Source of the DNA: Rhyzopertha dominica
Taxonomy: Eukaryota > Arthropoda > Insecta > Coleoptera > Bostrichidae
DNA: 64,000 nt
Assembly: GCA_025024175.1 (NCBI GenBank)
Contig: QCXZ01000041.1
Span: forward strand, 47,549,786 to 47,613,785
Reading direction: 5' to 3'
Part shown: positions 47,640 through 59,400 of the stretch, one piece after another
Layout of the letters: every line of letters starts with the position of its first letter
Position numbering within the stretch: the first letter of the stretch is position 1
The notes under the pieces: generated by a model
Told to the model about the DNA's origin: nothing
Database searches by the model: none
What the model saw: the letters and a program-made list of their open reading frames with translations, nothing else
Program-made: the position numbers and the translations under genes

Positions 47640-47960
47640 GCCGTATCGTGACACAGACTTTTAGATGTCCTCTTCGAGAAACTGTGCTGCCAGCTCAGAT
47701 ACATTTTGACGGCCTACTGAAACCCTTCCTTAGTGACGAAGGGTTGTCTGCCCAAAAATGCTTTTAAACCTCAAAGATATGAAAATTACTGGTGTCAAAT
47801 CCGGATGAAAACCTAACTTTCGAGTTTGGAAAGATCGTCACGTTGGCACAGTTTGTTGTCGTTGTTATTTTCTTTACGGTTAGTCAGATAACGCTTGCCA
47901 CCAACGAAAAGCTCCAGAAAACCTAGTTGATTGAGTGTGAGGCACAGCTTCTTAGAGCCG
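47640..47960 (-). pseudogene. Mariner relic, C-terminal part
   Basis: Minus-strand traces GLKAFLGRQPFVTKEGFQ and AVKMYLS (about 47715-47790), then ELAAQFLEEDI and VSRYGK (about 47645-47705, other frame), match the mariner C-terminus LK.FLGGQRF.T.EE...AV..YL...A..FYEEGI.KLV.RY.KC. A weak DLTP trace (about 47800) may be the SPDLAP block. Strongly decayed. Confidence 0.6.
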
Positions 47961-50519
47961 TTTGCCACTATACTTATTGAAATAAGTTCTTAAAATTATT
48001 ATACGGAAACTGGATGCGCGCGCTGTTTCAGAACAAGGAATTAGCCCACGTTCCATTTTCTTGTACTGAATTTCCATACTTTGTATTAAATTAACTTCGC
48101 AGATCGATGCGCACTAACCTGTTTTACCGTTTATAAACAAAAGACTTTAATCAATGAAATATGTTTTATGTAAATTATATAAAGCATCGGAGGCAGAAAG
48201 AAAAAACAGCCCGCATATAATCCTTCGATTCAGAAAACACAACAAAGTTGTCAGATTAATAGAACTATTGGACCAAAGCCGTGGCTTTTATAGAAGCAAA
48301 AAGCCATCAAATATTTCGTGGAACGGGACAAACTTTGACATGTTTGTATTATATCGTTTTGTTTGCTGCACCATGAATCTCACCTCAGCTTCCTCCCGAG
48401 AAACTGAAACACACATCAATAACTACCGCTGCAGTCCGTTACCGTACTGTGGTTATAAATTTTTGTGACGCTAATGCCTTCGGACTTGCCAAACTTTCCC
48501 TATTGAACTTTTAACCGATAGAAATATGGCGGCGATACAATAAAACCGCCGCGCTTTCAGGCCAAATATTCCTCGAAGGAAGTTGGTGAATTACAATTAA
48601 GTTTCCCGCAGTCTGTTTGTACAGAGAAAAGCACAAGCCGGAACATACCTGCAATTCTCCTTGTTTAATTTCTGGATGCTCACACGGTGAGCAAGCCGAC
48701 TAAAGCGCTGCGAGTATATATATATATTAGCTGAAAGAACCGGGGTCTTTTACATTAATAAGCCTTACAATCGTCGTTATTTGTTCTTGGCGGAACTTTC
48801 TTTTCAACTTAATTAGGAAACTTATGGCGTGTTCGTAGATTTCGGATTGCGGGATTCCTTAGGTTTCTTTTAGCGCTGACTACAGAGCACTGGCGGCCCT
48901 GAGGTCAATTCTTGATAAGGTTTAAGTATTGTTTTGTTACGGATATTAAGCTTGAACTAAGAAATGCTTCTTCGATAGCGGCTGTTTTGAGACGGGACCC
49001 TGGAAGTCCTGGAAAAACAGCGTTGAAATTTTATTATTAAAGGCCTACAGTTCGTTAGATTTTATGACGCGTGTAGAGGTTTCCCTCTGCCACTATGACT
49101 TGCGATACAGTATTACTAGATTGGATTTCTAAACGCTGGCAGAATAAGAAAGACCAGAACTGAATTTTCGTCGGGCAGCTTTTCTTTACTTGTAAACATA
49201 ACAAAAATACAGCCTTGTAAACTTTTCAAAAAAAGTGTAAACTTTCTGCACTTTTTCCTAGTGAAGGAAACAAGTATACAAATTTGCCCCCCGTAAAAGC
49301 TCACTTGACCCTTTTAAAAACGTCTAAAAAAAGTGAATCAGTTTTTCTTATTTGTTTTTTTGCTAAATAATTGCAGAACGAGGGAGCTGCAAATCTAATA
49401 AATACACTTGGCAGTTGGTGCCATCAAACGGTTGATATTCCAAATGCCATATTTTTTCAAAGGAAACCTCTACATGCATCACAAAATGTTACGGACTGAG
49501 GAGTCTTAAGGCATTTTTTATAGTAGAAAAAATCGACGAAATATTTGTACTATTTTTCATTATTGCAATATATGTCTTAAGCTACTAAAAAATACCTTGT
49601 AAAAAGAATTATAAAAAGATCCCAAGTATATGATCTAAATATAAGGCCCATTAGCGTAGCTTCTGTCCCGTAACACAGAACTTCTCAATTTCAAAATTGT
49701 TTTTCTTATACTGCCCCTAAAATTATAAATCTCTTACATCAGTATAATGTAAACTCGTTTCGTTATGTTCGTGAGCTTTTGCTCGGTGGTCAATGCAACC
49801 TCAAACCTTATTATATCTAGTACTTTAGTTATTTATTTGTTAGCACCAACTACTTCTTTTTTTCAAGTACCTAATACTCTGTAAACAGCGTGTTTGTTAA
49901 TTTTTGCCCTCGTACATTTGGAAACAAGGAAGAACAGTGCTGACGGATTCTTTATCCCTCAGCTCTGATTGCAACCATTTCTGCATCTAAATATATATAT
50001 TCTTTTTCTGTTCTGGTTACAATTTTTGTATGTATGCAGAATAAATGCATTTATTATTATTATCTAAAACTTCTGCATCTTCCACTGATGGTACTATTTC
50101 TTCCCTTTCATTAACGAAATTGCTAGATGTATTTCGCAAATCCAATTGCTCAGACGTCGGCAGTTCCAGTGAATTGCATATTTGCAACCTCGTCAACTAT
50201 TTCTGCTTAGATGAATGTTGCCATGGCTCTTTTTCCATTGATGGTATAGTTTTTATAAATATATGGCTCTAAACCTATGTCTGAAATAAGCCTGTGGTGA
50301 GGATTGCAAATAATTGAACATGCTGTGGTTTTGGTTATTTCTGCGTAAGAACTTGACCATTTTCGGCATTTACTTAAAAATACATGCACCGTGGTTCATT
50401 ATTTTTTTATACTATTTTTATATATTGTATGAGGTAAATTTTATATCAAAGCTTTTAAACCGTATGATACCTACATGTTAATAAGTGGGAATGAAATTTT
50501 ATTTCTTTTGCTTATTATG
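47961..50519. other. Unassigned; GC-richer at about 48480-48900
   Basis: No gene recognised in 2.5 kb. 48480-48900 is GC-richer and single-copy, with an (AT)n run at 48714-48728. The short open frames, including minus 50389-50207 with a few Cys and His, do not show a known domain. Confidence 0.3.
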
Positions 50520-50605
50520 TGTATACCAAAATCGAAGAAAAACCCTACATTGTGTACTATTTATTCAAAATTGAGAACCCAATGCTTCAAAGCTAGAATT
50601 TTTAC
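50520..50605 (+). repeat. Dispersed 85-bp repeat, copy 1
   Basis: Aligns with the complement of 53890-53975: ACCAAAATCGAAGAAAAACC, TGTGTACTATTTATTC and AAATTGAGAACC...ATGCTTCAAAGCTAGAA here against the same blocks there, with about 12 percent difference. Function unknown; probably the remains of a mobile element. Confidence 0.65.
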
Positions 50606-50736
50606 GAGAAATGCAGGTCACCTTTTTAATTTTTATTCAGTAGTCCCTGAAGTTTCATTTTTTACCTACCTGTTCGCAAGATTTTGCGATGTTTATGGAA
50701 TTATTATTTGAGTGCATAGCATTACATGGGATTCAG

Positions 50737-52027
50737 TATTATCACTTTTTTTAAATTACGTAAAATGAATCTTGACGTGCATATATATCGTACGCCTTGT
50801 TTAAAAAAAAACAAAAAAATATTTGTAGGTAGAGAATTGCAGGTCTGAAATTCGAATCTGAGGAGTCACCGCCAAAACGCTTCTATCCAAGGTTATTCAA
50901 CTCGTGACGTCAAGTGTCATGTAAACATTACCGAGGAGCGTGCTGTTTAATGGTGTAGGATCATTCTTGTATTGGAAAAGCTTTTGTGTGGTGTTTATTG
51001 AAAGGACGGTGTAAGAGGTCGCACCAAAAAGTGATTTGTGTAGTTTTACAAGCATCTATTATGTATGGAAAACAAAACAAGTGTTGTTTTGTACATGGTT
51101 ATAAAAGTACTTCAGTCAGTACAGCTAACAAAATTTTTGTAACCGTTCCTCGAGATTATCAACGTACGCAAAAGTTGTTTAAGACCCCTAGACGTGATAT
51201 GCCGAAATCGCAAAGTTTGTCTTTCTGTTGTGAAGATCATCTTAATTTTCAATGTAAGTTTTATTATTCTTTTTGGGGTTATAAGTGTTTACCATTCAGT
51301 TTACATTTTGTTATAGCTTGAAGCGGATATGAAAAATTATATTCGTTTTAAGTTGATAGAGAGAAATGTTATAATAAAGAACGACGTTGTTCCCCATATA
51401 TTCGACTGTTAGCCAGACCGGAAACGAGCTGCAAGAGCCCCGAAAATAAATGGCAATTTATATTTATTCTGACCTCTAAAATAAATGTCAAGTTTGGGGT
51501 ACATATTTGATTCCTACATTTTTATATTTACAAATAGTATGTTTCCAACAACCCACTGTGATCAAATTATCAAAGCTACGTTAATTTGATAAAAATTTCA
51601 CTTATGCTGTTGCTTTTACGTTCCTCATCCTCGCCGCGTTGAACCGCTTGTCGCTGTAAACAAATTCCATAGCAATAAACATGCCTTCAGAAGTCATCAG
51701 TCATAAGTATTTCACATTTTCTTGGCGTATTTTAATTCGCTTGTCACAAAATGAACGCAAACAACAAACTGATAAATTGAGGCTGAGGCTGATGCGTGAC
51801 GTGCTGACCCTAGATACAAACAAGCGGCCATTTACAAGACACCTGACGTCGCGGCCAATATGTTCGCGTTTTGGCGGTCCCTTTAAATATTTACATTTTT
51901 AATTTTACAAATACACCTTACGATCCATTTTTTGGAATTTATAAGCTGTCACAGCTGTTTTGTGGATTAGGTGCTACCTATTAATATGCAATTTAATAAA
52001 ATATAAATACATGGCAAATGCCCAATT
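50737..52027 (+). mobile_element. THAP-domain (P-like) element, copy 2
   Basis: About 1.3 kb aligning with 16563-18144 over its full length without the 272-bp hairpin. The right end (GGCAAATGCCCAATT) matches; the left end (GGGATTCAGTATTATCAC) is more diverged than in copy 1. Identity between the copies is roughly 90 percent by eye. It carries the same single THAP exon and no catalytic domain. Confidence 0.75.
51061..51321 (+). pseudogene. THAP domain exon
   Basis: Starts at the ATG at 51061 (MYGKQNKCCFVHGYKS). It keeps the second half of the C2CH site (FCCEDHLNF, about 51226-51250) that copy 1 loses, but the second Cys of the first pair is Tyr here (CFVHGY against CFVHGC). The middle FVTVPRDYQRTQKLFKTPR matches THAP domains. 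After LNFQ the exon meets AATGTAAGTTTT, a good splice donor, so the last 25 or so residues to the stop at 51321 are probably intron. Neither copy holds a complete zinc site. Confidence 0.75.
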
Positions 52028-53889
52028 CCGACAAATTTGCGTCTTCATGTATAAGACGGGTTTCGCAATAAAATCATAAAAATTTACATCTCTTGTGTTG
52101 TACACTACACGAATAAAATTCTTCAACATCTGCGTTCGAGCCTGTGTCAATTTATTTACACAACGTCGAGCTTTTTTTCGACAAGCATTTAATTATTTTA
52201 ATAAGAATCCACTCTCCTTATTTGGTGAACCGTAGCTTTCTCTCCTTAAACTAAATTATTGCGTGTGGTGCACGGAACGCACCTAGAACAAACACATGTG
52301 AATTCGAGGAGTGTACTAATTAATCTCGCAGCTGACGATACAACGTAGAAAAAACTGCCGCCCGGGGATATTAATTTCCTGTGCCTCCGCGATCGACAGG
52401 TATAATCGTTAAAATTTTTTCACATAAAGATCGCTTGCAGCTTGACCTTTTTGTCGGGACCATCTGTTGCCATCTCTACCTGGACCCTTGGCATCAGGCA
52501 CTTTGACCATTCGCCTTCTGAAATCCTTTGGCTCTGATTTTAGGTCGTTATCCCTTTCGCCATGTGCTCGCCGTCGTTCCTGGGGTGCAATTAAACATAT
52601 GGTTACAATTGGAAGCGGTGCAGCAGACGAGGACCATATGGCGAGAATTTTTTTGCGAGTATTTTTGAGACTTGCGAATATTAGCGACGTTAGTCTAAGA
52701 TGTTTCTATGTTACAAGCTCAAAAACGACCAACATTATATTCTAAAAATTAGCACTAAACGCCTAAACGCAAATGCTCGATTCCTAAAAGAAGAAATGTA
52801 AAATAACGCTCGAACTGGGAATAATTATGTAGCAAAATTAACCTTCTCGAAATAAACACGTGTGGGTGAAAACAGAAAAAAATATTATGCACAAATGCTT
52901 CAACTAGTCAAAAAGCAAAATTATTACTACTCACAAAAAAAGTTAAAAATCATTGGATCTTTAAAAACTTTAATTGTAGCGGTTGATAGTCCTTCCAAAA
53001 CTACATGCATCGCTTCAAATATTTTTACCAACTTGAACCTGCGGAAAAAATAAAAATTGTGGGGGAGTTATATCTTTAATACACCAGTAATATTAATGTA
53101 GCCAAATCTGATGCTTTGTANAAAAACTTTTGACGATTACCTTCTTATTTAAATATTTTTACCAGTTACGTCTTCTATATTATAAAATGCAACGATATCT
53201 GACGGATATCACGGGTTTTTTTCAATCTTTTGGCAGAAACAGAATTATGCACTTTTTCGTCCGATTAGCTGTATTTATTTAATACTAAATGAAAATTTGA
53301 TACAGGTACCCTCGCAGGTACCATTGCGCTTCCTAACTATGCTAGTAAACTCGTGCGCTTGAGAACCATATAAATACAGTCCATGGATTCTCAATAGCAA
53401 AGTAGGTGCTTACTTTCCTACTTAAGGCACTGTATATACCGCTAAATGGTGTCACCCATTGACATCGCTAGATGTCACTAGTAATCATTATTAATGCACA
53501 GAATGTACCCCAAAGACGTGTCCACATCAAAAACACTCAGTTGTTATTAATGTTAGCAAAGTACATTGCAGCAAAGGACTCTGATGAAGTGGATTACATT
53601 CTGTGCTATTAAAATTAGAAGTAAATAAGTAAGATCAACATGTAAACAATATATTAAAACTCATTAATTAAAATGTAACTCGAACACAAAAAAGTCAACC
53701 TAAAAATAAGAAAGACTTGGAAGCATTCAGTCTAAAAGAGTATTTTTTTAACCGTACAAGACTTCAGATGGCATCGTTCGCGTTATTAATAATATCGTAG
53801 ATAAAATAGAATGAAGCAACTTCGTGTCATCTGCGTCCTTATACGATTTACAGACTGATAACGCCTGGTTAATACAACATGTATGTATG
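52028..53889. other. Unassigned; GC-richer at about 52240-52650
   Basis: No gene recognised. 52240-52650 is GC-richer and single-copy. Near 53490-53610 an inverted 12-mer (GCACAGAATGTA at about 53497 and TACATTCTGTGC at about 53596) could bound a small hairpin of about 115 bp. Confidence 0.3.
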
Positions 53890-53975
53890 TATGTAGGTTC
53901 TAGCTTTGAAGCATTAAGTTCTCAATTTGGAATAAATAGCACACAAGGTAGAATTTTTCTTCGGTTTTGATATAT
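53890..53975 (-). repeat. Dispersed 85-bp repeat, copy 2
   Basis: The inverted partner of 50520-50605 (see there). It begins next to a short (GTAT)n run at 53881-53896. Confidence 0.65.
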
Positions 53976-54015
53976 TTTCGAAGTAAAGAACACATTTTTG
54001 CTATACTAGTTGTTT

Positions 54016-54940
54016 TTATTCATCGCACCAATCTGTTAATTGGTTGCATTCGTCTAAGTAAAAACAAGCCATTCTTGATTTTAACGCTTTGTGCAACTTC
54101 TCGAAACTTCTTTGGGGCGCATGGAAAATCATTACCTTTATCACCATCATTGGCAGAACTAGCTTGAAAACTACGTTTTGGACATTGATGCTCTTCCACT
54201 TAACCGCAAAAATAGGTACACAACAGTTGAGGATTAGGTTTAATTTTAGTGATTTTCTAAGCTTACTACCAAAAAGTCGTTTAATAAATATAAATAAAAT
54301 AATTTGGATCCTTTTCTTAGCCCTTGCTTTAAACATCTTACCAAAGAGCATCAACTTGGATTTGCTTGCATTAATAATTAGTAAGTGATGGGCTACCGCT
54401 CCCAGAGAAAGCAGAAATGTCAGAATTAATACACTCAGCAGTCGCATCGACACTTTTAGTTGGGAAATAATAAAACAACTGCATGTCATCTGGGTAGAGG
54501 TGATACTTACTGTACTTAATGTTTTAATTAGAAGATATTGGATTATAGAGCAAACAGAACTGGACACAGTACCGATCCTTGCGGCACACCCCGCGCAACA
54601 TTTAATGCCTCAGAACAATTAACCCCTATTTTATCTGATTGCACCCTAATTTTCGAATAACTCTGAAATAATTTTAAGGCAGATTCTCCTGTGCCAATAT
54701 AAATCACTATAGAGGGAAGTAACTCATGATGCAGGGTATCTAAAAAATGTTATCTACAACCTCTAACTACGCAGTCTACACCTATGACCACAACTAATAT
54801 AAAAAGAAAGACTTCAAAATTTCTGAGGTGCCTTTTTAACTGTGAAGTCATTAGTCCCTCCATAACTTTAATGATTATAGGCAAAATACTCAGTGGGCAC
54901 AAATCCTTCATTTACTTAGGGCTAACAATTTTATTATTGT
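54016..54940 (-). pseudogene. LINE (jockey/CR1-type) reverse transcriptase relic, palm region
   Basis: Minus-strand traces follow reverse transcriptase order. PLSILPIIIKVMEGLMTSQL, KRHLRNFEVF (about 54830-54900), DTLHHELLPSIVIYIGTGES and ALKLFQSYSKIRV (about 54645-54740), ARGVPQGSVLCPVLFAL (about 54550-54600; the conserved GVPQGS.LGP.LF block), YPDDMQLFYYFPTKSVDATA (about 54440-54495; the catalytic Y.DD box with Pro where Ala is usual) and AHHLLIINASKSKLMLFGK (about 54330-54390). Several frameshifts separate them. The thumb region further down (54016-54320) is poorly preserved though open. Confidence 0.85.
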
Positions 54941-54944
54941 CACG

Positions 54945-55080
54945 GACGTTGTTGACTGCATTCACTAAGTAGCAACCGATAACTGAAACAACACAATCGC
55001 TTTCGTGCCCTGGCAGACAATCGACAGATGGCGGTGTATGCGTGCAACTTTGTAAAATCTAAAAATACGCCTTGACTTTA
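54945..55080 (-). repeat. Mariner family 2, 5' end fragment
   Basis: GTTGTTGACTGCATTCACTA (about 54950), CTGGCAGACAATCGACAGAT (about 55010) and the following bases match the 5' leader of the relic at 38621-39560 (39434-39540) in the same orientation and that at 5985-6745 in the opposite one. Only the untranslated leader remains. It abuts the LINE relic, which may have been inserted into it. Confidence 0.72.
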
Positions 55081-57060
55081 TGAATGTGGCTCGTACAGTA
55101 GATAAACCCTTCTCTGTTACCTTACTATACTAAACTATCCAATTATTCCTGGCTTATAGACAGAAGACATCATCACAGCGACCGCTAGATTTAACAATTC
55201 GACTCCTGGGCGCCTTCCCCGAGTTGCAAATGGCTATTAGATAAAATCAACAGAGCGTTAACCGCGTTACGTCCGCATTACACCTTTTACATCATTTAAA
55301 TTCCCCATTCATGCATAAATCGCCACCAGCGGTGTTTCGGAAGGCTCCAGCTACCAGCGCTTGTCAGCCCTTATCTTTCTGGGTTACACTAACTTTGACG
55401 TGGACAAGACGTGCGTGGCGTTCGAAAGCACGAGAGAACGGCGTAGGATGCAAGGTGCCGTTTGCAGTCGTCGTGCTGCTTTGTGGGCGACCGTAAAAGG
55501 ACATGTTCCTGGAATGGGCCGCAGTTTTAAAATTTCACACAATAGGTGCGTGACGGCGAGGATCTGGGACAATTCGATTAGCTTCAACGGGATAAGAAAG
55601 CTTTCTGTCAGGATCGTTCGCAAAATTTTGAATGGTAGCAAAATTAAATTTCTCTTTTTATGGCTGTGGAGTGTTTGATTACACATTATTCAAAATTGAC
55701 GGGTAATTTGGTCAAGGGCGGATCCCTAGGGTGTAGGCTGTACCTAAAATAATAAGCAGGATTGCCAACAACAAAATTTATCTTAAAAGATTTCTTTTTT
55801 TACCAAACTAAAACAACAGGTTATTAAACACATAATATTATGAGTGTTGGTAATATAGTTATGTGATGAACTAGATCCTTTATTATAATTAAATTGTGTT
55901 GGCACGATTTCAGAAGTTATGATGGAAATACAAACGCATTAGCCCAAAAATGGAGAACTGACATCATCAACTCTGTTCCTTTATGAAACATTTCCCCAAA
56001 TCTTTGCCAATCGTTTTCACCCATTTTGTTCAGCAAAACATCTTGGGAAATCCTTGCCCATCAGGACTGTTTTGTCGCCTCTCCATGCCCCACCGCAAAT
56101 CACAGTTATTAAAACCGAGTCGTAATAACCGGCTCTTACGTTTTCTTACGGGCGTATCTTGTAATTAAGAGGCTCAGCATATTCCGACTGAAAACACGCT
56201 TTTTGTTGAGGTCTTTATTAGGATCTAAGACGGCGACTCAACCTGCCTCTCTCACTGTGTGTCTAAGACAAATGTTTGCGAGCGCCTCATTACGCTGTAG
56301 CCACGGGCCAGCCAAAGGCATCGTTATTCATCTCAAGTCGAGCATGGCATACGTGAAACTTTAACACGCAGATTGTTCAATGTCTGAGGGTACCTCACAA
56401 GCCCAGGCTTTTTCTAGACACGTTTGTAACAGTCCTCTTTCGTGACCTCCGGATTGAACTTCTTGGAAATACTAGTTAGGGTTTTCTTGGACGTGCAAAG
56501 GCCGACTGGTTTCTTGGAAAGTTATGTTTAAATGGCACTTCATTTGACAGGATATGTCGTTCATTATTAATGANGAGGTATCGGTCTTAGGTTTGCTATC
56601 GATATACACCATTGCATGAGTAACAAATAATCTAAAGAAATGTAAGTACAGAAATGCCTAATATAAAATTCATTATACAGNTTGGGCAGCTTACTGTATT
56701 TGATGGATGGTGGTTTAGATATTAGGGACGGAACAAATAGCAACGTTATTTTTTGATTTTCAAGTAATCATGTACAATTACATCAGACAATTAAAAAACT
56801 ATAAAACAATGCATCAATCGGTTTAAAATATTATTACATTTTTTAAGGAAAGTATCATAGGTACAATGTTATTTAGTATTGTTCAAATAAATGACTATAT
56901 TTCCGCAATTTTTAAACGATCTTCATAGTTTAAATAGCGCTTGCTTTAAGATATTATGCTCTTTTAGAATTCATAGTAAAATATAGTGTTTTAATAAAAA
57001 TATAATAGTACCACAAAAACAAAAGCATGTAATTAAAATAAGTTTTTGTACCTATTTGCC
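55081..57060. other. Unassigned; two GC-richer blocks
   Basis: No gene recognised in 2 kb. 55190-55640 and 56190-56500 are GC- and CpG-richer single-copy blocks with short frames on both strands (55311-55686) that lack known domains. N bases at 56574 and 56681. Confidence 0.3.
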
Positions 57061-57180
57061 GATACACGGGGTGTCCCACCCCTCATGTCTATGCATGGGT
57101 AACTTGCTTATTTGAAGAACTACTTAAATGGAAGCAAAGATACTAAATTTGATCCGAAACTATAATACAGGTATCTTTTC
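57061..57180 (+). repeat. Terminal fragment of a Tc1/mariner-type element
   Basis: CACGGGGTGTCCCACCCCTC (57065-57084) resembles the GGGTGTCCCA termini of IS630/Tc1-type elements (compare 557 and 19715). Roughly 100 bp of possible internal sequence follow (ATGGGTAACTTGCTTATTTG). No coding trace or partner end was found. Confidence 0.45.
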
Positions 57181-57502
57181 TAATTTAAGGAAAAAATTAA
57201 AATATCAACTTCATAATTCGCTTGCAACTATATTGATTGAATTCTGAGAAAGTTTTTGATTCGGATTTATCCATCATAAAGTTTATTTTTTCTTATGGAG
57301 CTTTACATCAGTTTTGACAATTTTTTAAAGATTTTAAAGTTCAACTATATGCAACAGTATTTTACTGCATAACGGATTAAAAGTACGTGAAGGAAATAAG
57401 AGAAACAAACTTTTGAATTTCAATGATATAGAAGCCGAAAAGCTTTCTCTGCTTCGCGACTAACACCATTAATTTTATCTTATGATATCTATTATCTATT
57501 AC

Positions 57503-57690
57503 TAATTTAATAACCAGTTTCACTGATTGTCTTTTCTTTGTTTTCAGGTAAGTCCTACGCAGATTAATCTATTTCGAAAGTAACAGTAAGTAGATCTTTA
57601 GACCGTTACAACAACCTTTCATAGTCAATAACATCCTTTAAAGTAAATTTTCGAGTTGCTGTTTTATTCGACGACCAGACTTTTACCTAT
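57503..57690 (+). repeat. Recursive-splice module, copy 2 (homologous to 18829-19025)
   Basis: See 18829-19025. Block order and spacing agree with copy 1; from the ratchet junction to ATAACAT is 80 bp here and 82 bp there. Divergence is much greater than between the mariner or THAP copies, so the duplication is old or the segment is under partial constraint. Confidence 0.75.
57531..57591 (+). promoter_or_regulatory. Candidate recursive splice (ratchet) site with short cryptic exon
   Basis: CTTTTCTTTGTTTTCAG (57531-57547) followed directly by GTAAGT (57548-57553) is an essentially perfect insect recursive splice site (pyrimidine tract, CAG, GTAAGT). CTGAT at 57523-57527 and ACTAATT at 57501-57507 are plausible branch points. 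A second donor, GTAAGT, at 57586-57591 defines a cryptic exon of 38 nt (57548-57585). It would act on a plus-strand transcript, 38.7 kb downstream of the first site. This is the better of the two matches. Confidence 0.65.
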
Positions 57691-57849
57691 GATTGAAGTA
57701 AGCTGTTTTAAAAGGTAAACAATCACTTTTCGTTAAACTTCCGCTTCTAGGGTCAAATGACGCGTTTATATTTAGTGTAAAACCGTGACTGTATTATATG
57801 TAATAAATAAGGCGGTTTTAGGCCGTTGCAATCTAATCTGTGATTTAAA

Positions 57850-59400
57850 TTACAACCACATGTACACAACTAAAAGTATGTTAGCTGCATCATACGTATC
57901 ATCATACGTATTCGGGTAAGAAGTAGCAAGCAGAAAGAAGAGAAAATACAGAAGCAACACCTGATGGTATAGTTCTCCAAGTCTTCTGAGGTTATATTTT
58001 AACTCCATTGATAAGAAGTTGCTTGTCCACTCGTCCATCGCTTTCTTAAAGTCGCTGGTTGATCGTGCACTCACTACTTTTACAGATAACATGTTGCCTG
58101 GTTGCAATTGACACGTAATTGGGAATCTTCATGGATCTTAAGTATAATTAACTCAACTGTATAGTAACCATGGGGAATTTTATAAGTTTCTATGGGATCC
58201 CTTCGCATTCGTCCTTCTTGTAGTTTAAGCATGTCTATAATTTGTAAATGCTGCTCGTATATTAGATGACGAATAGCGGAATAGAACTCATTTGCACTTT
58301 CTCTAAAGTTTGAATATCACTCACAAATTAAGGATTTCACACACTCGCTGCGTATTCCGCAATAGGACGTATATTTTTGCCGGTAATTAAGCAAGATATT
58401 TCTAGATGCTTTAGAAATTACAAATATTATTCTGCTGACTCGATTGACGATATGTCCAACATGAAAAGCGCATTTTAAGTCGTGCGACACGATGGCTCCC
58501 AAATCATTTAGTTATGTTACGTTAGTGAGTTGTTTTCCATTAAGTCAATACTTTCTGCAGGTTTGTTGTGGCTCATTGGGAAGAACAATACATTTATTAA
58601 GGACCACCGTTTGCACCACATCTAGAAGTTTGATCGGAAATCTTGAACGTCAACATAGCCACTTGAAGGATTTCCGATTTCATCAGCGAAAAGCGATACT
58701 TTACAAGGTATATAGTGTGCCCAATCGGATATAAATACTTTGAACATGAGCGGCCCCACGACCGATCCATGGGGCACTCCGCTTCTTACTTTATAAGGCT
58801 GTGATAATGATCTTCCAGTCTAACATAGCACACTCTGCCTTTTAGAAAATCGGCCATCCAATACAGAAGATTTTCGCTGACCCCATAGTTTTTCAGTTTC
58901 TGCAGCAGTCTTTCACAAGAGATTGCGTTAAACGCTCTTTGAAGTCCAAATAATGACATCTATCTATCTTCTGGAAAAAAATCCATGCTGATTGTTATTT
59001 AACAATCAATCAATTTAGCGATCAAAAAAGAAATCGGTCACTTTTCAAGATATTATATTTTCAAGACACTTAACACATTAACGTTGTTAAACATACCTGT
59101 CTGTAGTTTTTTGGGGGGTAGATTGTTAGCATTCTTGTATACAGGTACAATAGTAGTCCGTTTCTATTTGGATGCTTGCCGCGGGAAAGAGAAAGTTCCT
59201 TAATATTTACCAGATGAACCATCAAAAAAGATTTGCTAATTTTAAGTAACATGGAGTGGATATCATGAGATCCCGGGCAGCCGTTACATTTATGACTGTT
59301 AATAACAGAGATTATCAAGTCTACGGTCACAGTAGCATTTACAATGGATCTGCCATTTCTGGTACTTATTGGCAAATCCAGTGTATTATTTAATGGTTCG
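57850..59400 (-). pseudogene. LINE (jockey/CR1-type) ORF2 relic, RT start to C-terminus
   Basis: Minus-strand traces spanning most of a reverse transcriptase. LIISVINSHKCNGCPGSHDI, HSMLLKISKSFLMVHLVN, ELSLSRGKHPN, NYRQVCLTTLM (59070-59320); LDFKERLTQSL and YGVSENLLYW (shifted frames, about 58840-58960); SGVPHGSVVGPLMFK (about 58740-58785, GVPQGSVLGPLLF block); GAIVSHDLKCAFHVGHIVNR and VSRIIFVISKASRNIL (58380-58500, thumb); and MLSVKVVSARSTSDFKKAMD (58030-58092), the usual C-terminal end. Frameshifts and stops are frequent. It differs from the LINEs at 4290-5260 and 54016-54940. Confidence 0.87.

Noticed and set aside
53297..53325. Two CAGGTACC words as splice or regulatory signals
   Set aside because: They lack a pyrimidine tract and a GTAAG donor; they are simply two Acc65I-like palindromes.
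54089..54388. A 99-codon plus-strand open frame
   Set aside because: Antisense of the LINE reverse transcriptase relic at 54016-54940.
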